From: Lutibacter oricola
GTDB taxonomy: Bacteria > Bacteroidota > Bacteroidia > Flavobacteriales > Flavobacteriaceae
Direction: 5' to 3'
Assembly (NCBI RefSeq): GCF_900106565.1
Contig: NZ_FNNJ01000008.1
Coordinates: 62,001-126,000 of the forward strand
DNA: 64,000 nt
Part shown: positions 44,129 to 51,073 of the stretch, in pieces
Position numbering within the stretch: the first letter of the stretch is position 1
How the letters are laid out: every line of letters begins with the position of its first letter
Notes under the pieces: model-generated
The model's database searches: none
Told to the model about the DNA's origin: nothing
What the model saw: the letters and a program-made list of their open reading frames with translations, nothing else
Program-made: the position numbers and the translations under genes

Positions 44129-46645
44129 TTAAAATCCTAGCCTAAACTTGTAAGTTAATTTTACAGCTAAATTATCACTTACTTTTAAATTTTGGTTTGG
44201 CCCATATCTATAAAAAGTACTGAATCCTAAACCTTTAAAAAGTTCGTTTAATTCAATTCCACTTTCAAAATATCCCTTTTTTAAACTTTTAAAGGTAATA
44301 TTTTTATGGTATGCAATATTATCTATAGTTCCTAGAGCAGTTCTGGTTACTAAAGTAACTTGTGGATGAAACTTTTTAGTAATTTTAAATGGTTTTAATT
44401 GATGTTTAATGTGTAGTGCAGAAAACCTATCCGAAATAAACTCATTATAGCCCATAGTTTCAAAACTATTTTTACCTGCAAATGTAATTCGGTTAAACCA
44501 AGGGTTTTTTTGAGTATAGTTAGGAGTTGTGTTGTATAAATGCGTAATAGGTGCATCTCCAAAAACAATACCTCCTTCTAATAATATTGAGGTTGTGGCT
44601 TTGCGTAAGCGTTTTATTTTATGAAAAATTCTTAAGTTAAACTGTGTAAAACCAAAATCACTATCTAGCATGTTTTTAATACTCTTAGTTGCTTGAAAAG
44701 TAATTTGAGGGTATTCATTTTTAATAGTAAGCTTACCAATAGGAGAATTCATATATTCATTCTTTGGGTTATATTGAATGCCTATTGCAGCTGTTGTTAA
44801 GTTATATTCATTTAAGTTTTTATCTCCAGAAACATATTGATAATCGAAAAGAGGTTTGTATTTACCTGTGCTAAATTGAAGTTTTGCTTCTAAATTTGGC
44901 TGAATGTCATGTGTAAGATACCCTTTAATGGTTTTGTAATTGTAAAACTTACTTATGTTTAAGTTTCTTGGATTAACAGGAGAAAATGAGGTGTTTTTTG
45001 AAATAAAATTTAGAGATGCTGCTTCAGAAATGTCATTTGTGTAATTTGCACCAAACCAAGTGTTATAATCTTTATTAAGTCTTACAGCACCACCAAAGCT
45101 GTACTTAAATTTGTTATCTTTTGTACCGTAAGCAGCATAAGATTCAATTCTAAATTTGGTAGAAAAATTACGATTAGTAGCTCCTCCAAAACCTAATCGT
45201 AAACCTTCGTAATTGTTTAAGTTTATAATTTTACCCAAATTTAAATTTAAGTATTTGGTTGGATATTCACCTTTTAAAATGTGCCTGGCTAAATTTATTT
45301 TTTTATCTATACCTTCTTCTTCAGCAATACTATCTAATTTATAATAAGTTGTAATTCCTCTTTTGGTTATTGAATCAGTACGGTAAGTGTTCCAAAACTC
45401 GGTAGGTTTTTTATGTGCATCCTCATTAAATTCTAATGTAGAGGCAGAGTTTTTAACCTTAACGGTAGTATTAATTTCAATATTTGAATTTGTTGTTTTT
45501 GAAATAAAATAAGTAATGTCTTCTGGTTTTTTACCTTTAGGTTTAATAATTGAATCGTTAGGTTTATTGCTAGAAAACTTAACAGCACCACCAAAAAGCA
45601 GCATTTTTTTACTGTTATTACCTTTTTTTAATACAATGTTTTGATTGGATGGAAACCAAGTTTTATATGCTTGTTTGTAAATATAATCTTGCTCTGCCTT
45701 TACGTTTACAACACCTTTTAGTTCAGCAATTCCTTTTGTTATTGCAAAAGTTTCTGTATCTAAATATAAAAGACCTTCAATACCTAAGATGTTCTTTTCA
45801 TCTTTAGGTTTTGGTTTAAAATAAACTACATACGTTTTTTTATTTTGAATTTTTGTAGTGTCTAATATTTTATAATTGTAGTGTTTTAGAGCGTTAGTAG
45901 CTATTGGATTTATATATTTAGTTCCAGCAATAGAATAAAACTCATTGTAAAACGAAAAATCTTGAAACGTTAAAGCAAGAATTTCATATAATGGTTGTTT
46001 TAAGCCTGCCATTCTAGAAGCTAAAATAGTTTCTTTTTTCTTTTTTCCCTTTTGAAATTTAAATTCAGACACTTTTTCTGAAATAAATAAATGTTGTACA
46101 TCTATTTCTTTTTTGAATTTAAAATTTGTAGAATCTAATTTTTTAAATGTTTTTTTTCCTTCTTTTAAAACATAAATGCTATCTATTTTATTACTTATTG
46201 AATCTGGATTTGCAGTAACCAAAACCTTGTTGTAAGCATTAAATTTAAATGTAGCTAAAGATTTTTCTATGTTATTTTTCGATTTGTTTTCTATTGTATT
46301 TCGTATAAGTTGAAGTGCAGGGTTTTCTTTGGCAGTAATTAAAACTTCGTTTAAATTTTCAACAGATGGTTTTAATTTAATTTTTACAAACTTGTCTTTA
46401 TTAGTAATATCAATTTTAACACTTTTATATCCAACATACGAAACTTCAATAGCTGAAATTGTAGAACTAGATTCTATTATAAACTTCCCTTTTGTATTGG
46501 TTAAAGTTCCAGAATTTGTATTTGTTATTACAGATGCGTAGGGCAGTGGGTTATGATTTTCGCTATCTATAACAATACCTTGTATTTTGTTTTGCGATAT
46601 AACAAGTATAGGAACTATTAAAAAAAAATACAACAGTTTATTCAT
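44129..46645 (-). CDS. DUF5686 / carboxypeptidase-regulatory-like outer-membrane protein
   Basis: An 838-residue protein with a signal peptide (residues about 1-18). The N-terminal carboxypeptidase-D regulatory-like domain contains IQGIVIDSENHNPLPYASVITNTNSGTLTNTKGKF (about 21-55). The DUF5686 region follows, and a long beta-barrel-like C-terminal half ends VAVKL TYKFRLGF-like with a terminal Phe. These proteins are common in Bacteroidota outer membranes and resemble TonB-dependent receptors without a plug. The function is unproven. It is 54 bp upstream of the MMPL exporter gene and probably in one operon with it. Confidence 0.85.
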   Translation of the reverse strand: MNKLLYFFLIVPILVISQNKIQGIVIDSENHNPLPYASVITNTNSGTLTNTKGKFIIESSSTISAIEVSYVGYKSVKIDITNKDKFVKIKLKPSVENLNEVLITAKENPALQLIRNTIENKSKNNIEKSLATFKFNAYNKVLVTANPDSISNKIDSIYVLKEGKKTFKKLDSTNFKFKKEIDVQHLFISEKVSEFKFQKGKKKKETILASRMAGLKQPLYEILALTFQDFSFYNEFYSIAGTKYINPIATNALKHYNYKILDTTKIQNKKTYVVYFKPKPKDEKNILGIEGLLYLDTETFAITKGIAELKGVVNVKAEQDYIYKQAYKTWFPSNQNIVLKKGNNSKKMLLFGGAVKFSSNKPNDSIIKPKGKKPEDITYFISKTTNSNIEINTTVKVKNSASTLEFNEDAHKKPTEFWNTYRTDSITKRGITTYYKLDSIAEEEGIDKKINLARHILKGEYPTKYLNLNLGKIINLNNYEGLRLGFGGATNRNFSTKFRIESYAAYGTKDNKFKYSFGGAVRLNKDYNTWFGANYTNDISEAASLNFISKNTSFSPVNPRNLNISKFYNYKTIKGYLTHDIQPNLEAKLQFSTGKYKPLFDYQYVSGDKNLNEYNLTTAAIGIQYNPKNEYMNSPIGKLTIKNEYPQITFQATKSIKNMLDSDFGFTQFNLRIFHKIKRLRKATTSILLEGGIVFGDAPITHLYNTTPNYTQKNPWFNRITFAGKNSFETMGYNEFISDRFSALHIKHQLKPFKITKKFHPQVTLVTRTALGTIDNIAYHKNITFKSLKKGYFESGIELNELFKGLGFSTFYRYGPNQNLKVSDNLAVKLTYKFRLGF

Positions 46646-46681
46646 AGGTTAGTTTTGTAACTGAAACAAATATAATAAAGT

Positions 46682-46705
46682 AAAAAAGCACTCGATTGAG
46701 TGCTT
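46682..46705 (-). terminator. Intrinsic terminator after frr
   Basis: AAGCACTC pairs with GAGTGCTT around loop gatt. On the minus strand a TTTTTT run follows. It lies 31 bp beyond the frr stop. Confidence 0.85.
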
Positions 46706-46735
46706 CTTATTTTGTGAAAAGTTTAACGAAGAATG

Positions 46736-47290
46736 TTAAACCTTCATAATTTCTATATCTTTTATTTTGTATTGCTCATCAACAATAGCAATATATTTAT
46801 CTGTTAAGTTTTGAATGTCAACCTCTGCATTGTTTTGCATATCTTCAGAAGCGTCAGATTTTTTAATTTCTTGCATAGCTTCTCTACGGTCGTTTCTAAT
46901 ACTAACTTTAGCGTGTTCTGCTTCTGCCTTAGCTTGTTTAGAAAGTTCTTTACGTCTTTCTTCAGTTAAAGCAGGTACATTAATAATTATAATTTCACCG
47001 TTGTTCATTGGATTGAAACCTAAATTAGCAATCATAATTGCTTTTTCGATTTCGTGTAGCATATTTTTTTCCCAAGGTTGCACAGTAATTGTATGTGCAT
47101 CCATAGTTCCAACATTAGCAACTTGAGTTAGCGGAGTTTGACTTCCATAATAATCAACAGTAACACTTCCAATCATTGCAGGACTAGCTTTACCAGCTCT
47201 AATGTTTCTAAATTCTTTTTCTAAATGCTCAATAGCATTGTTCATTAATTCAGTTGTGCTTTCAACTATAAAATTTAATTCTTCAGTCAT
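46736..47290 (-). CDS. frr: Ribosome recycling factor
   Basis: A 184-residue protein with the two-domain RRF layout: a long three-helix bundle (residues about 1-30 and 105-184) and a beta domain between. Characteristic segments are HLEKEFRNIRAGKASPAMIG (about 19-38) and PALTEERRKELSKQAKAEAEHAKVSIRNDRREAM. Together with EF-G it splits post-termination ribosomes. It lies 24 bp downstream of pyrH, and the two are normally co-transcribed. Confidence 0.97.
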   Translation of the reverse strand: MTEELNFIVESTTELMNNAIEHLEKEFRNIRAGKASPAMIGSVTVDYYGSQTPLTQVANVGTMDAHTITVQPWEKNMLHEIEKAIMIANLGFNPMNNGEIIIINVPALTEERRKELSKQAKAEAEHAKVSIRNDRREAMQEIKKSDASEDMQNNAEVDIQNLTDKYIAIVDEQYKIKDIEIMKV

Positions 47291-47314
47291 AATAGAAAAA
47301 TTTAAGTGTATTTT

Positions 47315-48022
47315 TTATTTATCAACTAATGTACCAATATTTTCTCCAGAAATTAATTTTTCTAAATTTCCTTTGGTATTCATATCAAAAACTACAATTG
47401 GTAAATTGTTTTCTTGGCTTAAAGCAAAGGCTGTCATATCCATTACTTTTAAACCTCTATTCATAACATCTTTATAAGTTATAGATTCGAATTTTGTAGC
47501 GTCTTTATCTTTTTCAGGATCTGAAGTGTAAATTCCATCAACTCTGGTTCCTTTAAGTATTGCGTCTGCTCCAATTTCAATAGCTCTTAATACTGCAGCA
47601 GTATCTGTTGTAAAATATGGGTTTCCTGTTCCACCACCAAATATTACAACTCTACCTTTTTCAAGGTGTCTAACAGCTCTTCTTTTAATAAACGGTTCAG
47701 CAACTTGTTCCATTTTTATTGCAGTTAGTAAACGAGTAATAATACCTTGGTCTTCTAGAGCACTTTGTAGAGCTAAACCGTTAATAACAGTTGCTAGCAT
47801 ACCCATATAGTCACCTTGTACACGATCCATTCCGTTACTAGCACCAGAAACACCTCTAAAAATGTTTCCACCACCAATTACAATTGCAACTTCAATACCT
47901 TTATCAGTAATTTTTTTTATTTCTTCAGCATATTCTGCTAAACGTTTTGGATCTATTCCATATTGGCGTTCTCCCATAAGAGCCTCACCACTTAATTTTA
48001 AAAGAATTCTTTTGTAAGCCAT
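47315..48022 (-). CDS. pyrH: UMP kinase
   Basis: A 235-residue amino-acid-kinase-fold enzyme that phosphorylates UMP to UDP with ATP. Visible motifs are [13 protein letters not shown] at the start, [10 protein letters not shown], the UMP-binding [13 protein letters not shown] and [24 protein letters not shown]. Length is normal. In Bacteroidota pyrH precedes frr, as here. No leader structure was noted in the gap to tsf except the tsf terminator. Confidence 0.97.
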   Translation of the reverse strand: MAYKRILLKLSGEALMGERQYGIDPKRLAEYAEEIKKITDKGIEVAIVIGGGNIFRGVSGASNGMDRVQGDYMGMLATVINGLALQSALEDQGIITRLLTAIKMEQVAEPFIKRRAVRHLEKGRVVIFGGGTGNPYFTTDTAAVLRAIEIGADAILKGTRVDGIYTSDPEKDKDATKFESITYKDVMNRGLKVMDMTAFALSQENNLPIVVFDMNTKGNLEKLISGENIGTLVDK

Positions 48023-48093
48023 AATTAATTTGAAAGTTATGCAAATATAAGATTTTAATTATTTAGAATTTATATTTTTTAAGTGTTGAAATA

Positions 48094-48129
48094 AAAAAAG
48101 CCTTTCTAAGTATATAGAAAGGCTTTTTT
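48094..48129 (-). terminator. Intrinsic terminator after tsf
   Basis: A 15-bp stem, AAAAAAGCCTTTCTA with TAGAAAGGCTTTTTT, around a 6-nt loop. It lies 22 bp beyond the tsf stop on the minus strand and separates rpsB-tsf from pyrH-frr. Confidence 0.93.
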
Positions 48130-48151
48130 AAATTGTATAATAAGATATTAC

Positions 48152-49117
48152 TTATACTAAAGAAACTCTTTTAAAAGCTGTAACTTCTACACCAATACTA
48201 TTAACGTATTCTGCAACAGTTTTCTTTTCGTCTTTAATAAAGTTTTGATCTAATAAACATTGCTCTTGATCTAAAGTAGTGTTATCAGAAATAAATCTTT
48301 CTAATTTTCCAGGAAGAATTCTATCCCAAATAGCTTCTGGCTTACCTTCAGCTTTAAGTTCTTCTTGTAATTTAACTTTAGTAGCTTCAATTACTTCGTC
48401 ACTTAATTGAGATCTAGAAATAAATGTAGGAATGTTTTTTAACGTTTTTCCTAATCTTCCTAATTCAATATTTTCTTTTTCAATAACAGCAATTCTAGCT
48501 TCTGTTTCTGAAGCAACAAATTCTGGGTCAAAATCTTTGTAAGATAATATTGAAGCTCCCATTGCAGCAGCTTGCATAGAAATGTCTTTAGCAACAACAT
48601 CAGCACCATCTACACTAGCAGATAAAGCAGATACAGCAGCAATTTTGTTTCCAGCGTGAATGTAAGAACCTACAAAACCACCTTCAACAACTTCAAAAGT
48701 ACCAATTTCTAATTTTTCACCAATTACACCAGTTTGCTCAATTAATTTTTCAGCAACAGTCATTCCTCCAAAATCAGCTTCCATAAAAGCTTCTTTAGAG
48801 TCACAAGTAACTGCAATTGCAGCAAATTCGTGAGCTAAAGCAACAAAAGCGTCGTTTTTAGCAACAAAATCAGTTTCACAATTTAATGAAATAATAGCAC
48901 CTTTAGTGTTACCTTCATTAACTTTAGCTATAACAGCACCTTCTGAAGAATCTCTATCAGCTCTTTTTGCAGCAACTTTTTGTCCTTTTTTACGTAAAAT
49001 TTCAATTGCTTTGTCAAAATCTCCTTCTGCTTCAACAAGTGCATTTTTACAGTCCATCATACCAGCTCCGGTAGACTGTCTTAATTTATTTACTTCTTGG
49101 GCCGTAATTTTTGCCAT
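48152..49117 (-). CDS. tsf: Translation elongation factor Ts
   Basis: A 321-residue EF-Ts using ATG 49117, which gives the conserved N terminus AKITAQEVNKLRQSTGAGMMDCKNALVEAEGDFDKAIEILRKKG. A longer frame from 49150 adds an unrelated 11-residue stretch. The EF-Tu binding motif is the TGAGMMDCK segment. The core contains GAIISLNCETDFVAKNDAF. It is longer than the E. coli factor (283), as usual in Bacteroidota. It lies 44 bp downstream of rpsB in the conserved rpsB-tsf operon. Confidence 0.97.
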   Translation of the reverse strand: MAKITAQEVNKLRQSTGAGMMDCKNALVEAEGDFDKAIEILRKKGQKVAAKRADRDSSEGAVIAKVNEGNTKGAIISLNCETDFVAKNDAFVALAHEFAAIAVTCDSKEAFMEADFGGMTVAEKLIEQTGVIGEKLEIGTFEVVEGGFVGSYIHAGNKIAAVSALSASVDGADVVAKDISMQAAAMGASILSYKDFDPEFVASETEARIAVIEKENIELGRLGKTLKNIPTFISRSQLSDEVIEATKVKLQEELKAEGKPEAIWDRILPGKLERFISDNTTLDQEQCLLDQNFIKDEKKTVAEYVNSIGVEVTAFKRVSLV

Positions 49118-49161
49118 ATTAATATTATTTTTTGTTGAACAAATGCTCAACTATTTTACAA

Positions 49162-49920
49162 TTATTTTTTTTCTTCAGCTTTAACTTCTTTAGCTTTTGT
49201 TTCCTCAGCTTTAGGAGCTTTTTCTTTGCTTGCTTTTCTATCAGCTAAACCTTCTGCAACAGCATCAGTGATATAACCTAAAATTTTATCAATTGATTTA
49301 GATGCATCATCATTCGCAGGAATTACATAGTCTACACCTCTTGGATCAGAGTTTGTATCAACCATAGCAAAAATAGGAATGTTTAATTTTTGAGCTTCAG
49401 CAACAGCAATGTGTTCTTTTTTAATGTCAACAATAAAAATTGCACCTGGTAAACGAGTCATATCAGAAATAGAACCTAAGTTTTTTTCTAATTTAGCTCT
49501 TTGACGGTTAATTTGTAATTGTTCTCTTTTAGATAAAGCGTTGAATGAACCATCTTGTTTCATTCTGTCAATAGAAGACATTTTTTTAACGGCTTTTCTA
49601 ATTGTTACAAAGTTTGTTAACATACCACCTGGCCAACGCTCAGTAATGTAAGGCATGTTAATGCTTGTAGATTTGCTAGAGATAATTTCTTTAGCTTGTT
49701 TTTTTGTAGCTACAAAAAGAATTTTTCTTCCTGAGATAGCTATCTTTTTTAAAGCATCAGCTGCTTCGTCAATTTTAGCTGCAGTTTTATAAAGGTCAAT
49801 AATATGAACTCCATTACGCTCACCATAAATATATGGTGCCATATTTGGATCCCACTTTCTTGTTAAGTGACCGAAGTGTACACCTGCGTCTAATAATTCT
49901 TTAATTTCAATATTTGCCAT
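49162..49920 (-). CDS. rpsB: 30S ribosomal protein S2
   Basis: A 252-residue S2 protein. Conserved parts are IKELLDAGVHFGHLTRKWDPNMAPYIYGERNGVHIIDL at the start, FVATKKQAKEII and RWPGGMLTNFVTIRK in the middle, and PAIFIVDIKKEHIAV-type and VDTNSDPRGVDYVIPANDDA segments later. A 25-residue Lys/Glu/Ala-rich tail ends the protein. It starts the rpsB-tsf operon. A 50-nt hairpin stands 29 bp upstream of the ATG (49949-49998) and is a candidate autoregulatory leader. Confidence 0.97.
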   Translation of the reverse strand: MANIEIKELLDAGVHFGHLTRKWDPNMAPYIYGERNGVHIIDLYKTAAKIDEAADALKKIAISGRKILFVATKKQAKEIISSKSTSINMPYITERWPGGMLTNFVTIRKAVKKMSSIDRMKQDGSFNALSKREQLQINRQRAKLEKNLGSISDMTRLPGAIFIVDIKKEHIAVAEAQKLNIPIFAMVDTNSDPRGVDYVIPANDDASKSIDKILGYITDAVAEGLADRKASKEKAPKAEETKAKEVKAEEKK

Positions 49921-49948
49921 TTGTATTTAGTTTACGTTCCGTTGAGAC

Positions 49949-49998
49949 TTAGCAATAGGGAAGTAGCGCAATCGCGATCTTCCCTATTTGGATGCTAA
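49949..49998 (-). promoter_or_regulatory. Long hairpin leader upstream of rpsB
   Basis: The inner stem AATAGGGAAG with CTTCCCTATT (10 bp) encloses a 15-nt loop with a GCG/CGC mini-stem. An outer stem, TTAGCA with TGCTAA, adds 6 bp after a 5-nt bulge. There is no T run, so it is not a terminator. Its position between the rpsI end and the rpsB start suggests a translational or RNA-stability control element, perhaps bound by S2. Confidence 0.6.
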
Positions 49999-50094
49999 AC
50001 TTTTTACAGTCATTGACTGATCAACGACAACTTTGTTTTAATTTTATTTTCAATGAACCACCAAATAAATTGATGAACCAATAATGTAAACGGA

Positions 50095-50481
50095 TTAACG
50101 TTTTGAGAATTGGAATTTTTTTCTTGCTTTCTTTTGACCGAATTTCTTACGTTCAACCATTCTAGAATCTCTAGTAAGTAAACCATGAGGTTTTAATAAA
50201 GATCTATTTTCTTCATTAATTTCTATTAATGCTCTTGAAATTGCAAGTCTAATAGCTTCAGCTTGACCAGTAACACCACCACCGTAAACATTTACTTTTA
50301 CGTCATAAGCGTCAACATTATCTGTTAATGCAAATGGTTGCTTTACTTTATATTGTAAAGTTGCTGTTGTTAAATAGTCGTTTAAATCTTTTTTGTTAAC
50401 AGTAACTTTTCCAGTTCCTTCAGTAACATAAACACGAGCTACAGCTGTTTTTCTTCTACCTATTTTGTGAATTGTACTCAT
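50095..50481 (-). CDS. rpsI: 30S ribosomal protein S9
   Basis: A 128-residue S9. It shows HKIGRRKTAVARVYVTEGTGKVTVNKKDL at the N terminus, GGGVTGQAEAIRLAISRAL in the core, and LTRDSRMVERKKFGQKKARKKFQFSKR at the C terminus, whose basic tail reaches the P-site tRNA. Its ATG overlaps the rplM stop by one base (TAATG). rplM-rpsI is a conserved pair. About 174 bp separate it from rpsB. Confidence 0.97.
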   Translation of the reverse strand: MSTIHKIGRRKTAVARVYVTEGTGKVTVNKKDLNDYLTTATLQYKVKQPFALTDNVDAYDVKVNVYGGGVTGQAEAIRLAISRALIEINEENRSLLKPHGLLTRDSRMVERKKFGQKKARKKFQFSKR

Positions 50482-50936
50482 TATCTTAGATCGTTTAAGT
50501 TAAGTGCTTTTGGTGATTGAGCTTCTTGATTGTGCTCTGCACCAGCATATACATATAAGTTTCTGTAAAGTGCGCTACCTAATTTGTTTTTTGGTAACAT
50601 ACCTTTAACTGCTTTTTCTACAAGACGCGTAGGGTCTTTTTCGAACATTTCTGTTGCAGTTAACGATCTTTGTCCACCTGGGTAACCTGTGTGACGGATA
50701 TAAGATTTGTCTGTCCACTTTTTACCAGTTAGATTAATTTTTTCTGCGTTGATTACTACCACATTGTCTCCACAGTCTACGTGAGGAGTGTAATTTGGCT
50801 TGTACTTACCTCTAATTAGCATTGCTACTTTAGAAGCTAGACGACCCAACGTTTGCCCGTCTGCATCAACAACTAACCACTCTTTATTAGCAGTCTCCTT
50901 GTTTGCTGATACTGTTTTGTAACTTAATTTACTCAC
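50481..50936 (-). CDS. rplM: 50S ribosomal protein L13
   Basis: A 151-residue L13. Signatures are WLVVDADGQTLGRLASKVAMLIRGKYKPNYTPHVDCGDNVVVINAEKI in the N half and VEKAVKGMLPKNKLGSALYRNLYVYAGAEHNQEAQSPK in the C half. The gene has a full Bacteroidota promoter 56 bp upstream, and a hairpin at the predicted 5' end of its transcript. The S9 gene follows with a one-base overlap. Confidence 0.97.
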   Translation of the reverse strand: MSKLSYKTVSANKETANKEWLVVDADGQTLGRLASKVAMLIRGKYKPNYTPHVDCGDNVVVINAEKINLTGKKWTDKSYIRHTGYPGGQRSLTATEMFEKDPTRLVEKAVKGMLPKNKLGSALYRNLYVYAGAEHNQEAQSPKALNLNDLR

Positions 50937-50973
50937 AATTAAATTCTTTGTTATTGTTAAACATTTGTTTTAT

Positions 50974-50989
50974 CTCCCTAAAAAGGGAG
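50974..50989 (-). promoter_or_regulatory. Hairpin at the predicted 5' end of the rplM-rpsI transcript
   Basis: CTCCCT pairs with AGGGAG around a 4-nt A/T loop. The predicted transcription start falls within a few bases of its first paired base. It is too short and lacks a T run, so it is not a terminator. It may protect the 5' end or act in L13/S9 autocontrol. Confidence 0.5.
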
Positions 50990-50991
50990 TG

Positions 50992-51022
50992 CAAATGTAC
51001 AATTAATTATTTATATAACAAA
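50992..51022 (-). promoter_or_regulatory. Promoter of rplM-rpsI
   Basis: On the minus strand TTTG (51019-51022), 19 nt, then TACATTTG (50992-50999). Both elements and the spacing match the Bacteroidota consensus. Confidence 0.78.
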
Positions 51023-51073
51023 CAGCGTTTTAGCTATATTTAACTGTTCTTTAAAATAAGTTGCTTTTTTATC

